From Hyalella azteca (Eukaryota; Arthropoda; Malacostraca; Amphipoda; Hyalellidae), in NCBI RefSeq assembly GCF_000764305.2, contig NW_025942174.1:220134-284133 (forward strand): a stretch of 64,000 bases of DNA, given 5' to 3'. The notes under the pieces are model-generated. The model made no database searches and was not told the origin of the DNA. It saw nothing but the letters and a program-made list of their open reading frames with translations. The stretch's first letter is position 1. Each line of letters starts with the position of its first letter. The translations under genes and the position numbers were made by a program. Shown here piece by piece: positions 23,116 through 34,850 of the stretch.

Positions 23116-24471
23116 CTTTGTCGCCGATGGGGGATGTGAGAGCCTTTGTTATCGACTTAGAAGTGAAGGTCTTTGGTTGTGAGGTGAAATTGATAGCGTT
23201 TGTTTCGACAGTACAAGTGAGGGGATTTTAATTTAAAGTTGATAACAAAATTGAGAGACATTTTTCACGAGGTTAATTTAATAAAGTAAGTGAGATTGAT
23301 ACAGTGATAAGTTTTTGAGATCAAGTGAAAGCATTTGTAGCGTGGGTAGAAGTGATGACCATTCGGCCTCAAAGTGTGCTTTTCTTGCCTTAAAAAATTG
23401 AAAGCTTTTGTAGGCGAAATAAAAAAGAATATTTGATTCCGTCGAAAGGTGGAAGGTTGCATTATCGTGATAAAGGGTAAGGCCAATGTTTCCAAGCTAT
23501 ATTAGAGTAAAAGCCATTTTTGCATGCGGAGGTATAATAAGAGCCGCGCAGCTGAGTTGAAAGTGAAAGCCTTGATGGAACAGATCGATGAGATCACCTA
23601 CTTTGGCTGCAATAAAATACGAAGATTTTAGTATTGTTGAACCCTGAGACGCGCGACAGAACAAAATTAGAAACAAAGTCTGAGCAACGACGTAACCGGC
23701 ACCTGTCGAAGACGAAAGATGGGGTGATGGGTGGGAGAGACTCATGATCATGAGGTGTGTGGTGCTGGTTTGTGTCATTCTTTCAAGTTCCGGTAATTCA
23801 CTTTTTCAAGATTGAGATCAATTTCATTTCCGTTTCTTAACTTCCGTCACCAACTTAAAAGATTCGTTTCGGGATAAAACTGGTACCGTGGGTTCAACTT
23901 ACTTGTTTTAAGTGAACGATCAATGCGCATCTATGTGATGAGATCACTATTGTGCTTCGGTCACTACTCGACCCAGACGCAAGATCCTCCTGCATGCTCC
24001 TTATATAAACAGTATAGGTCTCCTGAATGTATTACAAAATATCTGTATGACTTCTCTTTATGACAATAAGTTTCTTTATTTAAGTAGTTTTCATGAAAAT
24101 ATCCAGATTGCAACGGCTGTTCTCAAGGCCGATGCTTCATTTGGCATTGCACTCGCAACTACCAGGGCAAAACTGTTAGTCCTCAGGTCCTACCGTTAAG
24201 TTCTGGACGTCCTAGCTCGCCCACGGTCACGCTGATGCGCAGCCTTCGTCGTCATGCTCCTCAACTACCAATTATAACTCCTCTTGAGTCTGGGTTGTTG
24301 AGTGAGTCCACCTTATTAAGATATGCTGGTATAGATGGAAGCCCCTCATCAGAGCATACTGTAACCGGGGGCATCGGCATTCAATGCGTTGAATTAAACA
24401 CTTAGTACCAAATGAAGCTTACATGACTGAGTGCCATTCGCTGTAGTTTGATGTGACGGTGTTATAAACAC
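23116..24471. other. Intron 1 sequence; nothing recognised
   Basis: Unique AT-rich sequence on both strands with only short frames. No repeats above background. Confidence 0.5.
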
Positions 24472-24787
24472 GAAAGCTTTTCAGTATAGCAACATGAGCA
24501 CTAAAGCTTCTTAGCATAGCAACAAGAGCACTACAGCTTCTTAGTATAACGACATGAGCACTAAAGCTTCTTAGTATATAGCAACATGAGCACTATATAA
24601 AGCTTCTTAGTATAGCAACATGAGCACTAAAGCTTCTCAGTATAGCAACATGAGCACTAACGCTTCTCAGTATAGCAACACGAGCACTAAAGCTTCTTAT
24701 TATAGCAACATGAGCACTAAAGCTTCTTATTATAGCAACATGAGCACTAAAGCTTCTCAGTATAGCAACATGAGCACTAAAGCTTCT
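24472..24787. repeat. 30-bp minisatellite, about 10 copies
   Basis: The unit contains AGCAACATGAGCACTAAAGC plus TTCTTAGTAT. It stops at an N (24788), directly against the next array. Confidence 0.92.
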
Positions 24788-24788
24788 N

Positions 24789-25633
24789 ATACCAGGGCAT
24801 GAATGACGCGTGGAGTACGGCTGTAGTGGCCGTGACTCATACCAGGGCATGAATGACGCGTGGAGTACGGCTGTAGTGGCCGTGACTCATACCAGGGCAT
24901 GAATGACGCGTGGAGTACGGCTGTAGTGGCCGTGACTCATACCAGGGCATGAATGACGCGTGGAGTACGGCTGTAGTGGCCGTGACTCATACCAGGGCAT
25001 GAATGACGCGTGGAGTACGGCTGTAGTGGCCGTGACTCATACCAGGGCATGAATGACGCGTGGAGTACGGCTGTAGTGGCCGTGACTCATACCAGGGCAT
25101 GAATGACGCGTGGAGTACGGCTGTAGTGGCCGTGACTCATACCAGGGCATGAATGACGCGTGGAGTACGGCTGTAGTGGCCGTGACTCATACCAGGGCAT
25201 GAATGACGCGTGGAGTACGGCTGTAGTGGCCGTGACTCATACCAGGGCATGAATGACGCGTGGAGTACGGCTGTAGTGGCCGTGACTCATACCAGGGCAT
25301 GAATGACGCGTGGAGTACGGCTGTAGTGGCCGTGACTCATACCAGGGCATGAATGACGCGTGGAGTACGGCTGTAGTGGCCGTGACTCATACCAGGGCAT
25401 GAATGACGCGTGGAGTACGGCTGTAGTGGCCGTGACTCATACCAGGGCATGAATGACGCGTGGAGTACGGCTGTAGTGGCCGTGACTCATACCAGGGCAT
25501 GAATGACGCGTGGAGTACGGCTGTAGTGGCCGTGACTCATACCAGGGCATGAATGACGCGTGGAGTACGGCTGTAGTGGCCGTGACTCATACCAGGGCAT
25601 GAATGACGCGTGGAGTACGGCTGTAGTGGCCGT
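24789..25633. repeat. 50-bp satellite, about 17 apparently identical copies
   Basis: The unit contains ATACCAGGGCATGAATGACG, CGTGGAGTACGG and CTGTAGTGGCCGTGACTC. By eye I found no substitutions among the copies, unlike almost every other array here. The left edge is an undetermined base after a different 30-bp array. True copy number is therefore uncertain. Confidence 0.93.
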
Positions 25634-26002
25634 TATTCAGGCCCATAAAGTGCACAAGCTAAGGCAAGCATGCACTATTTGACGCACACTGCAGAATGAA
25701 TTCATTGATGAATGAATTTTTCTACTATTTAAGCCTCCCCACGGTATGTTGAGAAGGGATACCGTAATAATTTATCCTCTCGCCCGCCGATGCGTGTTTG
25801 GACACAAAGGTATCCTACGCTCCTACACACCTCCTGAGTCACCATAATTCCATAATTCACCCTCGATAAACAGCGTCGGACCGGCCGCGCAGCACTCGAG
25901 TGGCCTGCTGGTTGATCAGTGTCAGGATGACTGGATGTGGCATCGCAGTCTTTCATAATAAGGACATGTACGAAGTAGGTCTTATGCTGGCGTGTCTGTG
26001 TA

Positions 26003-26322
26003 AAGATGACATGCAGTTCACTCTCATCTTTACACTCTTATGCATGTAAAGATGACATGTAGTTCACTCTCATCTTTACACTCTTGTGCATGTAAAGATG
26101 ACATGCAGTTCACTCTCATCTTTACACTCTTGTGTAAAGATGGCATGCAATTGATTCCCATCTTTACACTGTTGTGTAAAGATGGCATGCAGTTCACTCT
26201 ATCTTTACACTGTTGTGTAAAGATTGCATGCAGTTCACTCTCATCTTTACACTGTTGTGTAAAGATTGCATGCAGTTCACTCTCATCTTAACACTCTTGT
26301 GTAAAGATGACATGCAGTTAAC
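26003..26322. repeat. ~42-46-bp hairpin-forming repeat, about 7-8 copies
   Basis: Many units contain TCATCTTTACAC, a TCTT loop and GTGTAAAGATGA, a perfect 12-bp stem with a 4-nt loop, followed by CATGCAGTTCACTC. Later copies keep most of the pairing. Bases 25634-26002 before it show nothing. Confidence 0.88.
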
Positions 26323-26864
26323 CCTAACCAGCATGAACCAAAGCACGACCCAACATAGGTGCAGTGGGGACCCTTCGTCCCGAGCGTCCCAGATGTTAAA
26401 CCTACCGAGCTGTTTCTCGGTCTGAGTCTGCATTCAAATATAGTAACCGATTTATTTGTATTAATTCGGAGTTATTAGGAGTCTGATTATAATTATGTTT
26501 ATTTATTCATGTTACGCTGGGCAAAGTGGAGCAAATCCTATCTCTTGTTCCTCGCGGGCTGCTTACGTTGCATGGTTTCCAGCCGGCATTGGGTTGTATC
26601 TCAACGTTCGTTCGATCAAAAGCATGAGTAAGGAACAAGTATTATTATTGAATCTAAATAACTTACCTCAGTGTTGATTGTGGCTAGAAATTGGATACTT
26701 CATGGCCATAGTACTGAAATTCTGAACGTTTGGATAGGAATTGCCATGAACGAACAATTGAGGCTCATTAGGAAAATTATGACAGAATTGTTGCGGGACA
26801 AGAAGAGATGTACTTCAATGAAGTATCGGTTTTAGTTTAAGGAAAACAATCAATGGGAGGAACA
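26323..26864. other. Intron 1 sequence; nothing recognised
   Basis: Unique sequence with no supported feature. Confidence 0.5.
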
Positions 26865-27015
26865 CAATGACCGTTGAGGACCTTATTGGAATAGGAGTGA
26901 GGAGCACAGCGATCACCCCAGCCAATCACTTAATTGATTGGCAATCGCAGTTGCTGGAGCAGGATACAGCGGCGCTAATCGCGGCCCTGATCCGCAGAGT
27001 GATTGGCAGATTAGC
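26865..27015. promoter_or_regulatory. Candidate homeodomain-bound element in intron 1
   Basis: Holds the near-palindrome CCAATCACTTAATTGATTGG at about 26921-26940, combining an NK-type CACTTAA, a TAATTG homeodomain core and CCAAT-like arms. Further AATCGC, CTAATCGC and GTGATTGGC sites follow, then a GC-rich stretch. It is single-copy and non-coding. A Shox intronic enhancer is inference. Confidence 0.3.
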
Positions 27016-27049
27016 GACGCCTCGGCCGTCTACTTCGTCCTACTGGGGG

Positions 27050-27200
27050 AGGGGGGAGAGGGGTGTTTGGGGGCGTTTGTGGGGGGTGTGAGNGCATGTG
27101 AGTGGTGGGGGATGTGAGTGGTGGAGGGATGTGAGTGCTGGGGGATGTGAGTGGTGGAGGGATGTGAGTGGTGGGGGATGTGAGTGGTGGAAGGATGTCA
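27050..27200. repeat. G-rich repeat (GGGGGATGTGAGTGGTG) with an N
   Basis: About seven 16-18-bp units follow a poly-G-rich stretch, with an undetermined base at 27093. It is G-quadruplex-prone on the + strand. Confidence 0.82.
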
Positions 27201-27283
27201 TGCAGTTATAGAGAAGTTTGACTGAAGGAAAGTTGTATGTGGTGGAAAAGTGAGTGATGAAAGAGATGTGTAGTTCCTTGTGA

Positions 27284-28192
27284 TGATGTAGGGGAGGGAT
27301 GCACAGGTGTTATTGATGTAGGGGAGGGTTGTAGAGGTTTTATATATGTAGGGGAGGGTTGTAAAGGTGTTATGGATGTAGGGAGAGATGCACAGGTGTT
27401 ATTGATGTAGGGGAGGGATGCACAGGTGTTATTGATGTAGGGAGGGATGCACAGGTGTTACTGATGTAGGGGAGGGATGCACAGGCGTTATTGATGTAGG
27501 GGAGGGTTGTAAAGGTGTTATGGATGTAGGGAGGGATGCACAGGTGTTATGGATGTAGGGAGAGATGCACAGGTGTTATTGATGAAGGGGAGGGATGCAC
27601 AAGTGTTATTGATGAAAGGGGGGATGCACAGGCGTTATTGATGTAGGGGAGGGATGTACAGGTGTTATGGACGTAGGGTAGGGATGAGCAGGTATTATTG
27701 ATGTAGGGGAGGGATGCAAAGGTGTTATTGATGTAGGGGAAGGATGCACAGGTGTTATTGATGTGGGGGAGGGATTTACAGGTGTTATTGATGTAGGGGA
27801 AGGATATACAGGTGTTATGGATGTAGGGGAGGGATGTACAGGTTTTATTGATGTAGGGGAGGGATTCACAGGTGTTATTGATGTAAGGGAGGGAGGGATG
27901 CACAGGTGTTATTGATGTAGGGGAGGTAGGGATGCACAGGTGTTATTGATGTAGGGGAGGGATGCACAGGCGTTATTGATGTAGGGGAGGGATGCACAGG
28001 TGTTATTTATGTAGGAGAGGGATGCACAGGTGTTATTGATGTAGGGGAGGGATGCACAGGTGTTATTGATGTAGGGGAGGGATGCACAGGTGTTATTGAT
28101 GTAGGGAGAGATGCACAGGTGTTATTGATGTAGGGGAGGGATGCACAGGTGTTATTGATGTAGGGAGAGATTCACAGGTGTTATTGATGCAG
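27284..28192. repeat. 30-bp minisatellite, about 30 copies (largest array)
   Basis: The unit contains GATGTAGGGGAGGGATGCAC plus AGGTGTTATT. Several variant classes (GCACAGG, GTACAGG, GTAAAGG, TTCACAGG) are interspersed, suggesting repeated unequal exchange. Minus-strand frames encoding NNTC..LPYI repeats are by-products of the 30-bp period. Confidence 0.93.
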
Positions 28193-30327
28193 GCGTCCCG
28201 TTGGTCTCATGAGGCTCAGCGGTCAGATGCTGGCTGGGGAGATAACTCGAGTGGTCAAATTTCTTGGATAGATGAGGGCTCGTGAATCAATAAATTATCC
28301 ATTATCAGTATTAGTAATATTTCATTATTATTATTTCCGCCACAAGTGTGGGACGTCTGCATAAAGGAGCAAAATTATGTCAATATGTTGATATTATGTT
28401 AAAGTTTCAGTAGTTGTTACAAGTTGCAACTTTGTTCTAGGTTTACGTTGTTAAAGAAGGTTAATTGACGCAAATCACTCCCGTCGCAATAGCAACACCT
28501 AATTTTTTCTTCCCTTTAAGAATTTTTGGTTACAAATAAAGAAATTTGCATTTCGATTCTTCTACCTTGATTGTAAGGTAATTAATTTATTGGGTAACTT
28601 ATAAAAAAAAGATAGTTTAAAAACAAAACTAAACGTGCCTATTGTGCCTTATTCCCGCTGTTCATAATGAAGAATAACTAATTGTGGATTTGTTGCATTA
28701 ACACAAAGCTATCTTCAGTAAATGACAACTTCTTGTCTCGAGAATATGCCGGAAATTGATCACTGATCAGGCCTTGGAATGGTAGCTTGAAGTGATGCGT
28801 TCAAGTCTACAGAATAATGGAATTACTTAGTGTTTAAATCATTAATAAATTTAGATATTTATATTTTGGCATGACTATAGGATTTACCGTTAATATTTAT
28901 AGAGGTTACTTGAGGTTAAGTAGAATAATGGAATTACTTAGTGTATAAATCATGAAGAAATTTGGATAATTTATATTTTGTCATGATTATGGGATTTACC
29001 ATTACTTTTTGTAGAGGTTAATTGAGGTTAAATTCGTGTTTTTATAATGAACACGGGTTGAAAGTTGATTTTCCTGCTAGTTAGTCCTTATTTTCTGTCT
29101 ACATTTCATACGCGGTAGATAGCCAACCCCCTTACTTTCATACCGTATCAGTTCGCTGCAGGCTGTTCGATAACTTATACTTATTATTTGGGCATCTTTC
29201 CTACACTTGGTTCCTTGCCTTGCTAATTAATTTTCTTTTACTATAATATCTCTTTTACGTATTCAGAATTATTCTATTTTATCCCTCATAGTTAGGTACT
29301 CGCTCGATCATTTCTTCGCTTTCCTCGCTTTATTTTTCCAGCAGGACTCATCTAAGATCAACTTTCCTCAAGCGTCCGGCGCATTTACTTTTCTCTCAAC
29401 TCTCCCTCCTTTATATTATTTCTCTTCTACCAAATTTTTGTTCTTTCTATACATCTGAATATAATGGATTTCAATTTGCCTCTCATCCAAATCTCCTCAC
29501 TTCTCCCCTCCCACGCCTCCTTCCCCTCCCACGCCTCCTTCCCCTCCCTTAGTGATGGTCTCAGATCGAGGCCATGATGGATGGCCGAGTCGGAGCCGTC
29601 GCGGGCGACCACGATATTCCTGTCCTCAATATTGTAGCGATATTATTGTCTTTATTGTTATTATATTATTGTTATTGATGGCGAAGTCAATCACGCGCAC
29701 AAACCTCCTGCACAAACACGTAGAAGCAGTAACACTGAATGAAGTTTAAGTAGTTCGTTGTATAGATAACTAATGAAAATAACTACGAATGTGACGCACC
29801 AAACAGACGTTTATACGCACAACAGGAATTATGGATGTTATAGATTACCCAGAACATAAAAAAACATACGACGAAAGCAGTGAAACATTCAACACATTTA
29901 ATAACTGCATATCTGAACAGCCTCAGTATGGGTGTCATTGAAATGATCATGTAATACTAGAATGATGTAGGAATGACGACAGCATAAATGAACACTGAAC
30001 AGTTCGCTAGTGTAGGATGTGAGGTTAGGTTGCTAGATTTCAGACGAACGCGCCTTAGCAATAAATTATTCCAGTTTGCGCGGTTTTCACGAAAATTATT
30101 GATAATCTTGAACTTGCTGGTGCTTCATGCATAATGAGTAGTTAAGGATCCTCACTTCTCGATTCTATAAAATTGTGAGCACATCACACATCAATGAAAA
30201 GGATCGTTGACAAATTATTGTATATTACGCATCAAATTTTCTGTCTCCTAAAGAATTCACGTTGGAAGATACGGTCAGCCGTATATCAACGACCGTATGA
30301 CATCCTCTCTGTCACAACGACCGATTG
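28193..30327. other. Intron 1 sequence with a ~113-bp direct duplication and a C-rich repeat
   Basis: Bases 28808-28920 and 28921-29033 are two diverged copies sharing AGAATAATGGAATTACTTAG and GGGATTTACC-like segments. Bases 29508-29552 hold about three copies of CCCCTCCCACGCCTCCTTC. No gene was recognised on either strand. Confidence 0.6.
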
Positions 30328-30592
30328 TGGTTGCCGGCCAGCAGCCGTCTAGGCTGCCTGGTTGCCGGCCAGCAGCCGTCTAGGCTGCCTGGTTGCCGGC
30401 CAGCAGCCGCGCCAGGCTGCCTGGTTGCCGGCCAGCAGCCGTCCAGGCTGCCTAGTTGCCGGCCAGCTGCCGCGCCAGGCTGCCTGGTTGCCGGCCAGCA
30501 GCCGTCTAGGCTGCCTGGTTGCCGGCCAGCAGCCGTCCAGGCTGCCTGGTTGCCGGCCAGCAGCCGTCCAGGCTGCCTGGTTGCCGGCCTAA
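30328..30592. repeat. 31-bp GC-rich minisatellite, about 8-9 copies
   Basis: The unit contains GTTGCCGGCCAGCAGCCGTC plus a GGCTGCCTG end, with CTA/CCA/GCC variants between. GGCCGG and CAGCCG/GGCTG segments allow internal pairing. Confidence 0.92.
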
Positions 30593-32226
30593 CCACATTT
30601 GACTGCTGCTGCAGGCCTGGCAATCACATCTGCATGCGCCGCTCAAGTGCCTCGGCTTTATGTCTTTACGGCGCGCCGGAGGTCTTTACGCGCTTATCTT
30701 GTATGCATGTCAGTCTGAGTTATTCTCTTTATAAGCTTATTAAATTTGCATCCGCGTGCTCGGTAACTGGTGGGTAAATGCTGCTGGTATTCATGCGCAT
30801 GTGAATTAACGAAAAAATGTTCATGTTTGATTGGATGTGAGGCGTCATTACGCGTGAGTTAGCGACTTCTGTATTTATGGAACGCGCGAAGTTTATATGT
30901 ATTGAACATTGCGCGAGCGTAATGTATTGAACATTAGCATCATTTATTACATTAGCGCCTTTAACGTATAAATTGTGCATTCTAGATTTGATTAAGCTTT
31001 CACCTAGCAGCGTGTTGGCGAGCTCACTTCAACTTTTACCGTAAATATTGATAGCACCAAAATTCTTGTATCGCATGTTTCTTCAAAGTTGTGCATTTTT
31101 ATTGCATGTGTATGTTTCTTCAAAATCACGTTTTTTTCGTGATGCGCGACTGCTTGTAATGATCTTTTTAATCTCCTTATATTCCACGCGCTAATATTAA
31201 ACGCATAATTGCATAGGTATTTATGTTTCCATTAATACACATTTACCAAACCCGAACGCAAGCTACGAGCCAAGCACCGATATTCCGCCCCTACATAACT
31301 GGACATAAGTGAATCAAGTCGCCTGCCTTGATCTCCTTTCTTAACCAAGTCCACGAATGTCCGCAGGAAAATTTCCCGGGTTCTTGTCGCAAATTCGGGT
31401 TGATGTCCCTAAAGAACTGGTCTAGAAACGATTTTATTGCCATTGGCAACGTTTCTCTTTGGGGGTAATTAGATTACCGACGAGTTACCATAATACCAGC
31501 CCTCGGGACTCGGACTCATCGATTACTGTGTGGTGTAAACATGGGGACATGTTAGTATGTCCCGGAATATGCGGCATGACGTCCATAAACATGACCACTT
31601 TAGTGAATGCTTCTTGTGTAAGTGAATAGACTTATTTATCGTTTATGCCTGGAAATAAAGGATGAGAGGAACCGGCATGCAAAGTAAAGAAGATTGTACC
31701 TGATACTCCACTTGTAAGCTAGACCCACTGCAGTATAATATACATTATTCAGCACACACAGAATTGATGGATGTGCTACGAATCTCCAATTACCCGCTTC
31801 AATAAGGAAATATCCGTATTATAGAGAGAATAAATACAAGTAAACTGCAATGAAGAAAAAAAGTTTAAAGGACTACTCAAACGTTATATCTGAATGATAT
31901 CCTCTCCTACATGCTTTTCATGTGCAAGCACTTGCCCTGTATTTGGTGAACTGCAACTGGAAAGTCAGAAAAGGGACTGAACAACATGAGCAAATTTCAA
32001 CAGGTACAAACAGAGATAATTTCTCCTGCCAAACATTCGTTGCGTCGTCGGGACCACATCAGAGAAAACAAAAGGATGAAAGGATACAAACAGTGGCGTA
32101 AAAATCCGCCCCCATTTCGCTGGGATCAGAAAAGACTTCCATTTGGTCTGCGATGAATTTGTTATAACGCGACACTAAACTTGGCTCGCTCATCGGTCTC
32201 GAAGGCTGGCCAACTATGCGTCTTTA
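30593..32226. other. Intron 1 sequence; nothing recognised
   Basis: Unique sequence apart from short AT-rich tracts. No coding or RNA gene is supported. Confidence 0.5.
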
Positions 32227-32557
32227 GTCTGCTGGTGCCGTTGCTGGGCCACCAGCTGGCTGAGCCCTACAGTCTGCTAGTGCCGTTGCTGGGCCGCCAG
32301 CTGGCTGAGTCCATCATTCTGCTGGTGCCGTTGCTGGGTCGCCAGCTGGCTGAGTCCATCAGTCTGCTGGTGCCGTTGCTGGGCCGCCAGCTGGCTGAGC
32401 CCTACAGTCTGCTAGTGCCGTTGCTGGGCCGCCAGCTGGCTGAGCCCTATAGTCTGCTGGTGCCGTTGCTGGGCCGCCAGCTGGCTGAGCCCACAAGTCT
32501 GCTGGTGCCGTTGCTGGGCCGCCAGCTGGCTGGGCCCATCAGTCAGCTGGCACCGGA
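32227..32557. repeat. 45-bp minisatellite, about 7-8 copies
   Basis: The unit contains GCTGGTGCCGTTGCTGGGCC, GCCAGCTGGCTGAG and CCCTACAGTCT. With a 15-codon period, a + frame at 32181-32564 reads as LLVPLLGRQLAEPYS repeats. It lacks a supported start, neighbours or splice context, so I treat it as non-coding. Confidence 0.92.
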
Positions 32558-32669
32558 TCAGTAATTGCCTCTTAATTCCATTACGCTCGTCTTATTTCAG
32601 CTGGAATTACCGCGCTAAGTTCCAGATCTTCTCTAGACAGCGGAACCCCTCAACCGGGGTCCGTTTGAC

Positions 32670-32825
32670 TGAACGTCATGTCTACTTTTATTCAATTCTG
32701 TCTACTTGGAGCCCGTCTATTTCTGTTTAGATCATGCCCTGTCTACTTTTGTTGAATTCTGTCTACTTAGAGCCCGTCTATTTCTGTTTGGATAATGCCC
32801 TGTCTGTCTACTTTTGTTGACTTTA
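32670..32825. repeat. ~74-bp tandem repeat, about 2 copies
   Basis: The two copies share TGTCTACTTTTGTTGAATTC, GAGCCCGTCTATTTCTGTTT and ATGCCCTG. A partial third copy ends in TGTTGACTTT. Confidence 0.82.
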
Positions 32826-33034
32826 CCTGAAGTCTCGTAGACTGCAACACAAGTCAAGTTCGTCTCTTTGCATTAGCTTCTGGCGCAGTTTTTAAAAAGG
32901 CAAACTCATTCAAGTATTCGAGCAATAAACCGGTGAATCAAATAGCGAATATAAATTTCACGTCGTATGCACGAACTCAAGTTCTTTCTGCTTATTTAAT
33001 AGTTCTTCAGCTTATTTCTTCTCAAAATTCATTT

Positions 33035-33205
33035 CCGTCTCACTACTCATTTCTTCTCTCGAACTCAATTCCTTTTCACGAACTCAATTTCTTCTCACGA
33101 ACTCACTTCCTTTTCACGAACTCAATTCCTTCGCATGAACTTAATTCCTTCCCTGTACTCCCAGTACTCATTTATTCCCACAATTCAGTACCGTCTAATT
33201 ACTCC
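33035..33205. repeat. ~20-21-bp degenerate repeat, about 7 copies
   Basis: The unit is close to TCACGAACTCAATTCCTTTT with many substitutions. Confidence 0.75.
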
Positions 33206-34334
33206 TTTCTTCTAAAAAACTCAATTATTTGTGTTGATGAGTAATTGTGGACACTTAAAGTTCTGAGAGTCTAAAACTTCAGACTTTAGACATTCAGTGC
33301 TTCTGAAAAAATTTATTTTAGAAGTTGCTAAAATGCATTGTAAATTATCCAGCCTTTCCATCAGTTATCTTCCAGCTTCAAATGCAATTATATTGTGAAG
33401 AAACCTAAAAATTATTTAATGTAAGAATCCTGGTATGATTTCATATCTAAAAGTCCTTTATTTGTGCTTAATATGTCGTTACTTAAAACATTCTGGATCG
33501 CAATGAGGCTTCAGTTCCCGTGTGTGTGCTATAACATTTTGCTTATTTCGCGTGAATGCCAGTATTTGAAAACATTGTAACTTCCTCATCAATTTCGTAT
33601 CTCTGACATAATTAGTAAGTCAATTCCCATGTGCGCTTCTAATTCGCGTGTTCTTCAGAGACTTGCTTGTTGCATCACAGTTGCAAAGACCCATCGTCTT
33701 AATGACCTCGTCTGGGGAAGGGGGCAAAGGTCCCTCTTTTGCGTCACCTTATTTGCGTCTTGCGTCTCTCCTAGGAACTCTCGTCCTGAAGAGATCGGAG
33801 GGCGACGATAAAGCGACGCATCTTTGTTCAGCAGCAGCAATTATCTGATTCTAGTTAAGCTTCCAATAGCCTAATTGATAGAACGAGCGCTCTTAATTAC
33901 GGCATTGCTGCTCTTATTAAATTAACAGCCTAGATTACGCTGCAATTCTATTTAGTTACCCAAGCAATTTGCTAAAGTAATTCCCTTTAAATTACAGCAC
34001 AGGATACACTATTCTCGTTTGTCTTACGCACGAATTTTATTCAACTGGAGTAAGTCTAATCAATGCTATTAATGGACAGAACTGAGGCGTTAATGCCGGC
34101 GGCGTCGAACTGCTCAGCGACGTGAAGCATATTAGACACTCTCTCACAATGGCTCTCTTGAGGCACTTATCTTTTCAATAACGCGTCAATTCAAGTCAAT
34201 CTTTTCAATGATTTAGTACACTACCACTCCAGAGCGTGCCTACAGTGTGCTCTAATCTCGACACACTCTCAGTACAATATACTATTCCAGAGCTCGCCTA
34301 CCTCGTATCTTGTATCTGTACCAAGACATGCGTG
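33206..34334. other. Intron 1 sequence; homeodomain-site-rich stretch at 33840-34080
   Basis: Bases 33840-34080 contain closely spaced CTAATTGATAG, TTAATTACGG, TTAAATTAACAG, GTAATTCC and AAATTACAG words. They could bind homeodomain proteins including Shox itself, but AT content alone might explain them. No gene was seen. Confidence 0.4.
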
Positions 34335-34850
34335 TCCAACTCTGCCGCGTGCACAACTCTGCCGCGTGCACAACTCTGCCGCGTGCACAACTCTGCCACG
34401 TGCACAACTCTGCCGTGTGCACAACTCTGCTGCGTGCACAACTCTGCCGTGTGCACAACTCTGCTGCGTGCACATCTCTGCCGCTGTCTCTTATACACAT
34501 CTAGATGTGTATAAGAGACAGGTGCACAACTCTGCCACGTGCACAACTCTGCCGTGTGCACAACTCTGCTGCGTGCACAACTCTGCCGTGTGCACAACTC
34601 TGCTGCGTGCACATCTCTGCCGCGTGCACATCTCTGCCGCGTGCACAACTCTGCTGCGTGCACAACTCTGCCGCGTGCACAACTCTGCTGCGTGCACAAC
34701 TCTGCCGCGTGCACATCTCTGCCGCGTGCACAACTCTGCCGCGTGCACAACTCTGCTGCGTGCACATCTCTGCCGCGTGCACATCTCTGCTGCGTGCACA
34801 TCTCTGCCGCGTGCACATCTCTGCCGCGTGCACAACTCTGCAGCGTGCTC
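34335..34850. repeat. 17-bp minisatellite, about 28 copies, interrupted by adapter
   Basis: The unit GTGCACAACTCTGCCGC varies at CAACTC/CATCTC and CCG/CTG. The array is broken at 34484-34521 by a sequencing adapter, so its left and right halves may not be contiguous in the genome. Confidence 0.93.
34484..34521. other. Nextera mate-pair junction adapter (assembly artefact)
   Basis: The 19-bp Tn5 mosaic end CTGTCTCTTATACACATCT is followed directly by its reverse complement AGATGTGTATAAGAGACAG, 38 bp in all. This is the circularisation junction used in Nextera mate-pair libraries. It is not genomic; an untrimmed junction read was built into the contig inside the 17-bp array. Confidence 0.97.

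Noticed and set aside
32181..32564. 127-codon leucine-rich frame with 15-residue repeats
   Set aside because: 45-bp array inside Shox intron 1 with no supported start, splice sites or domain.
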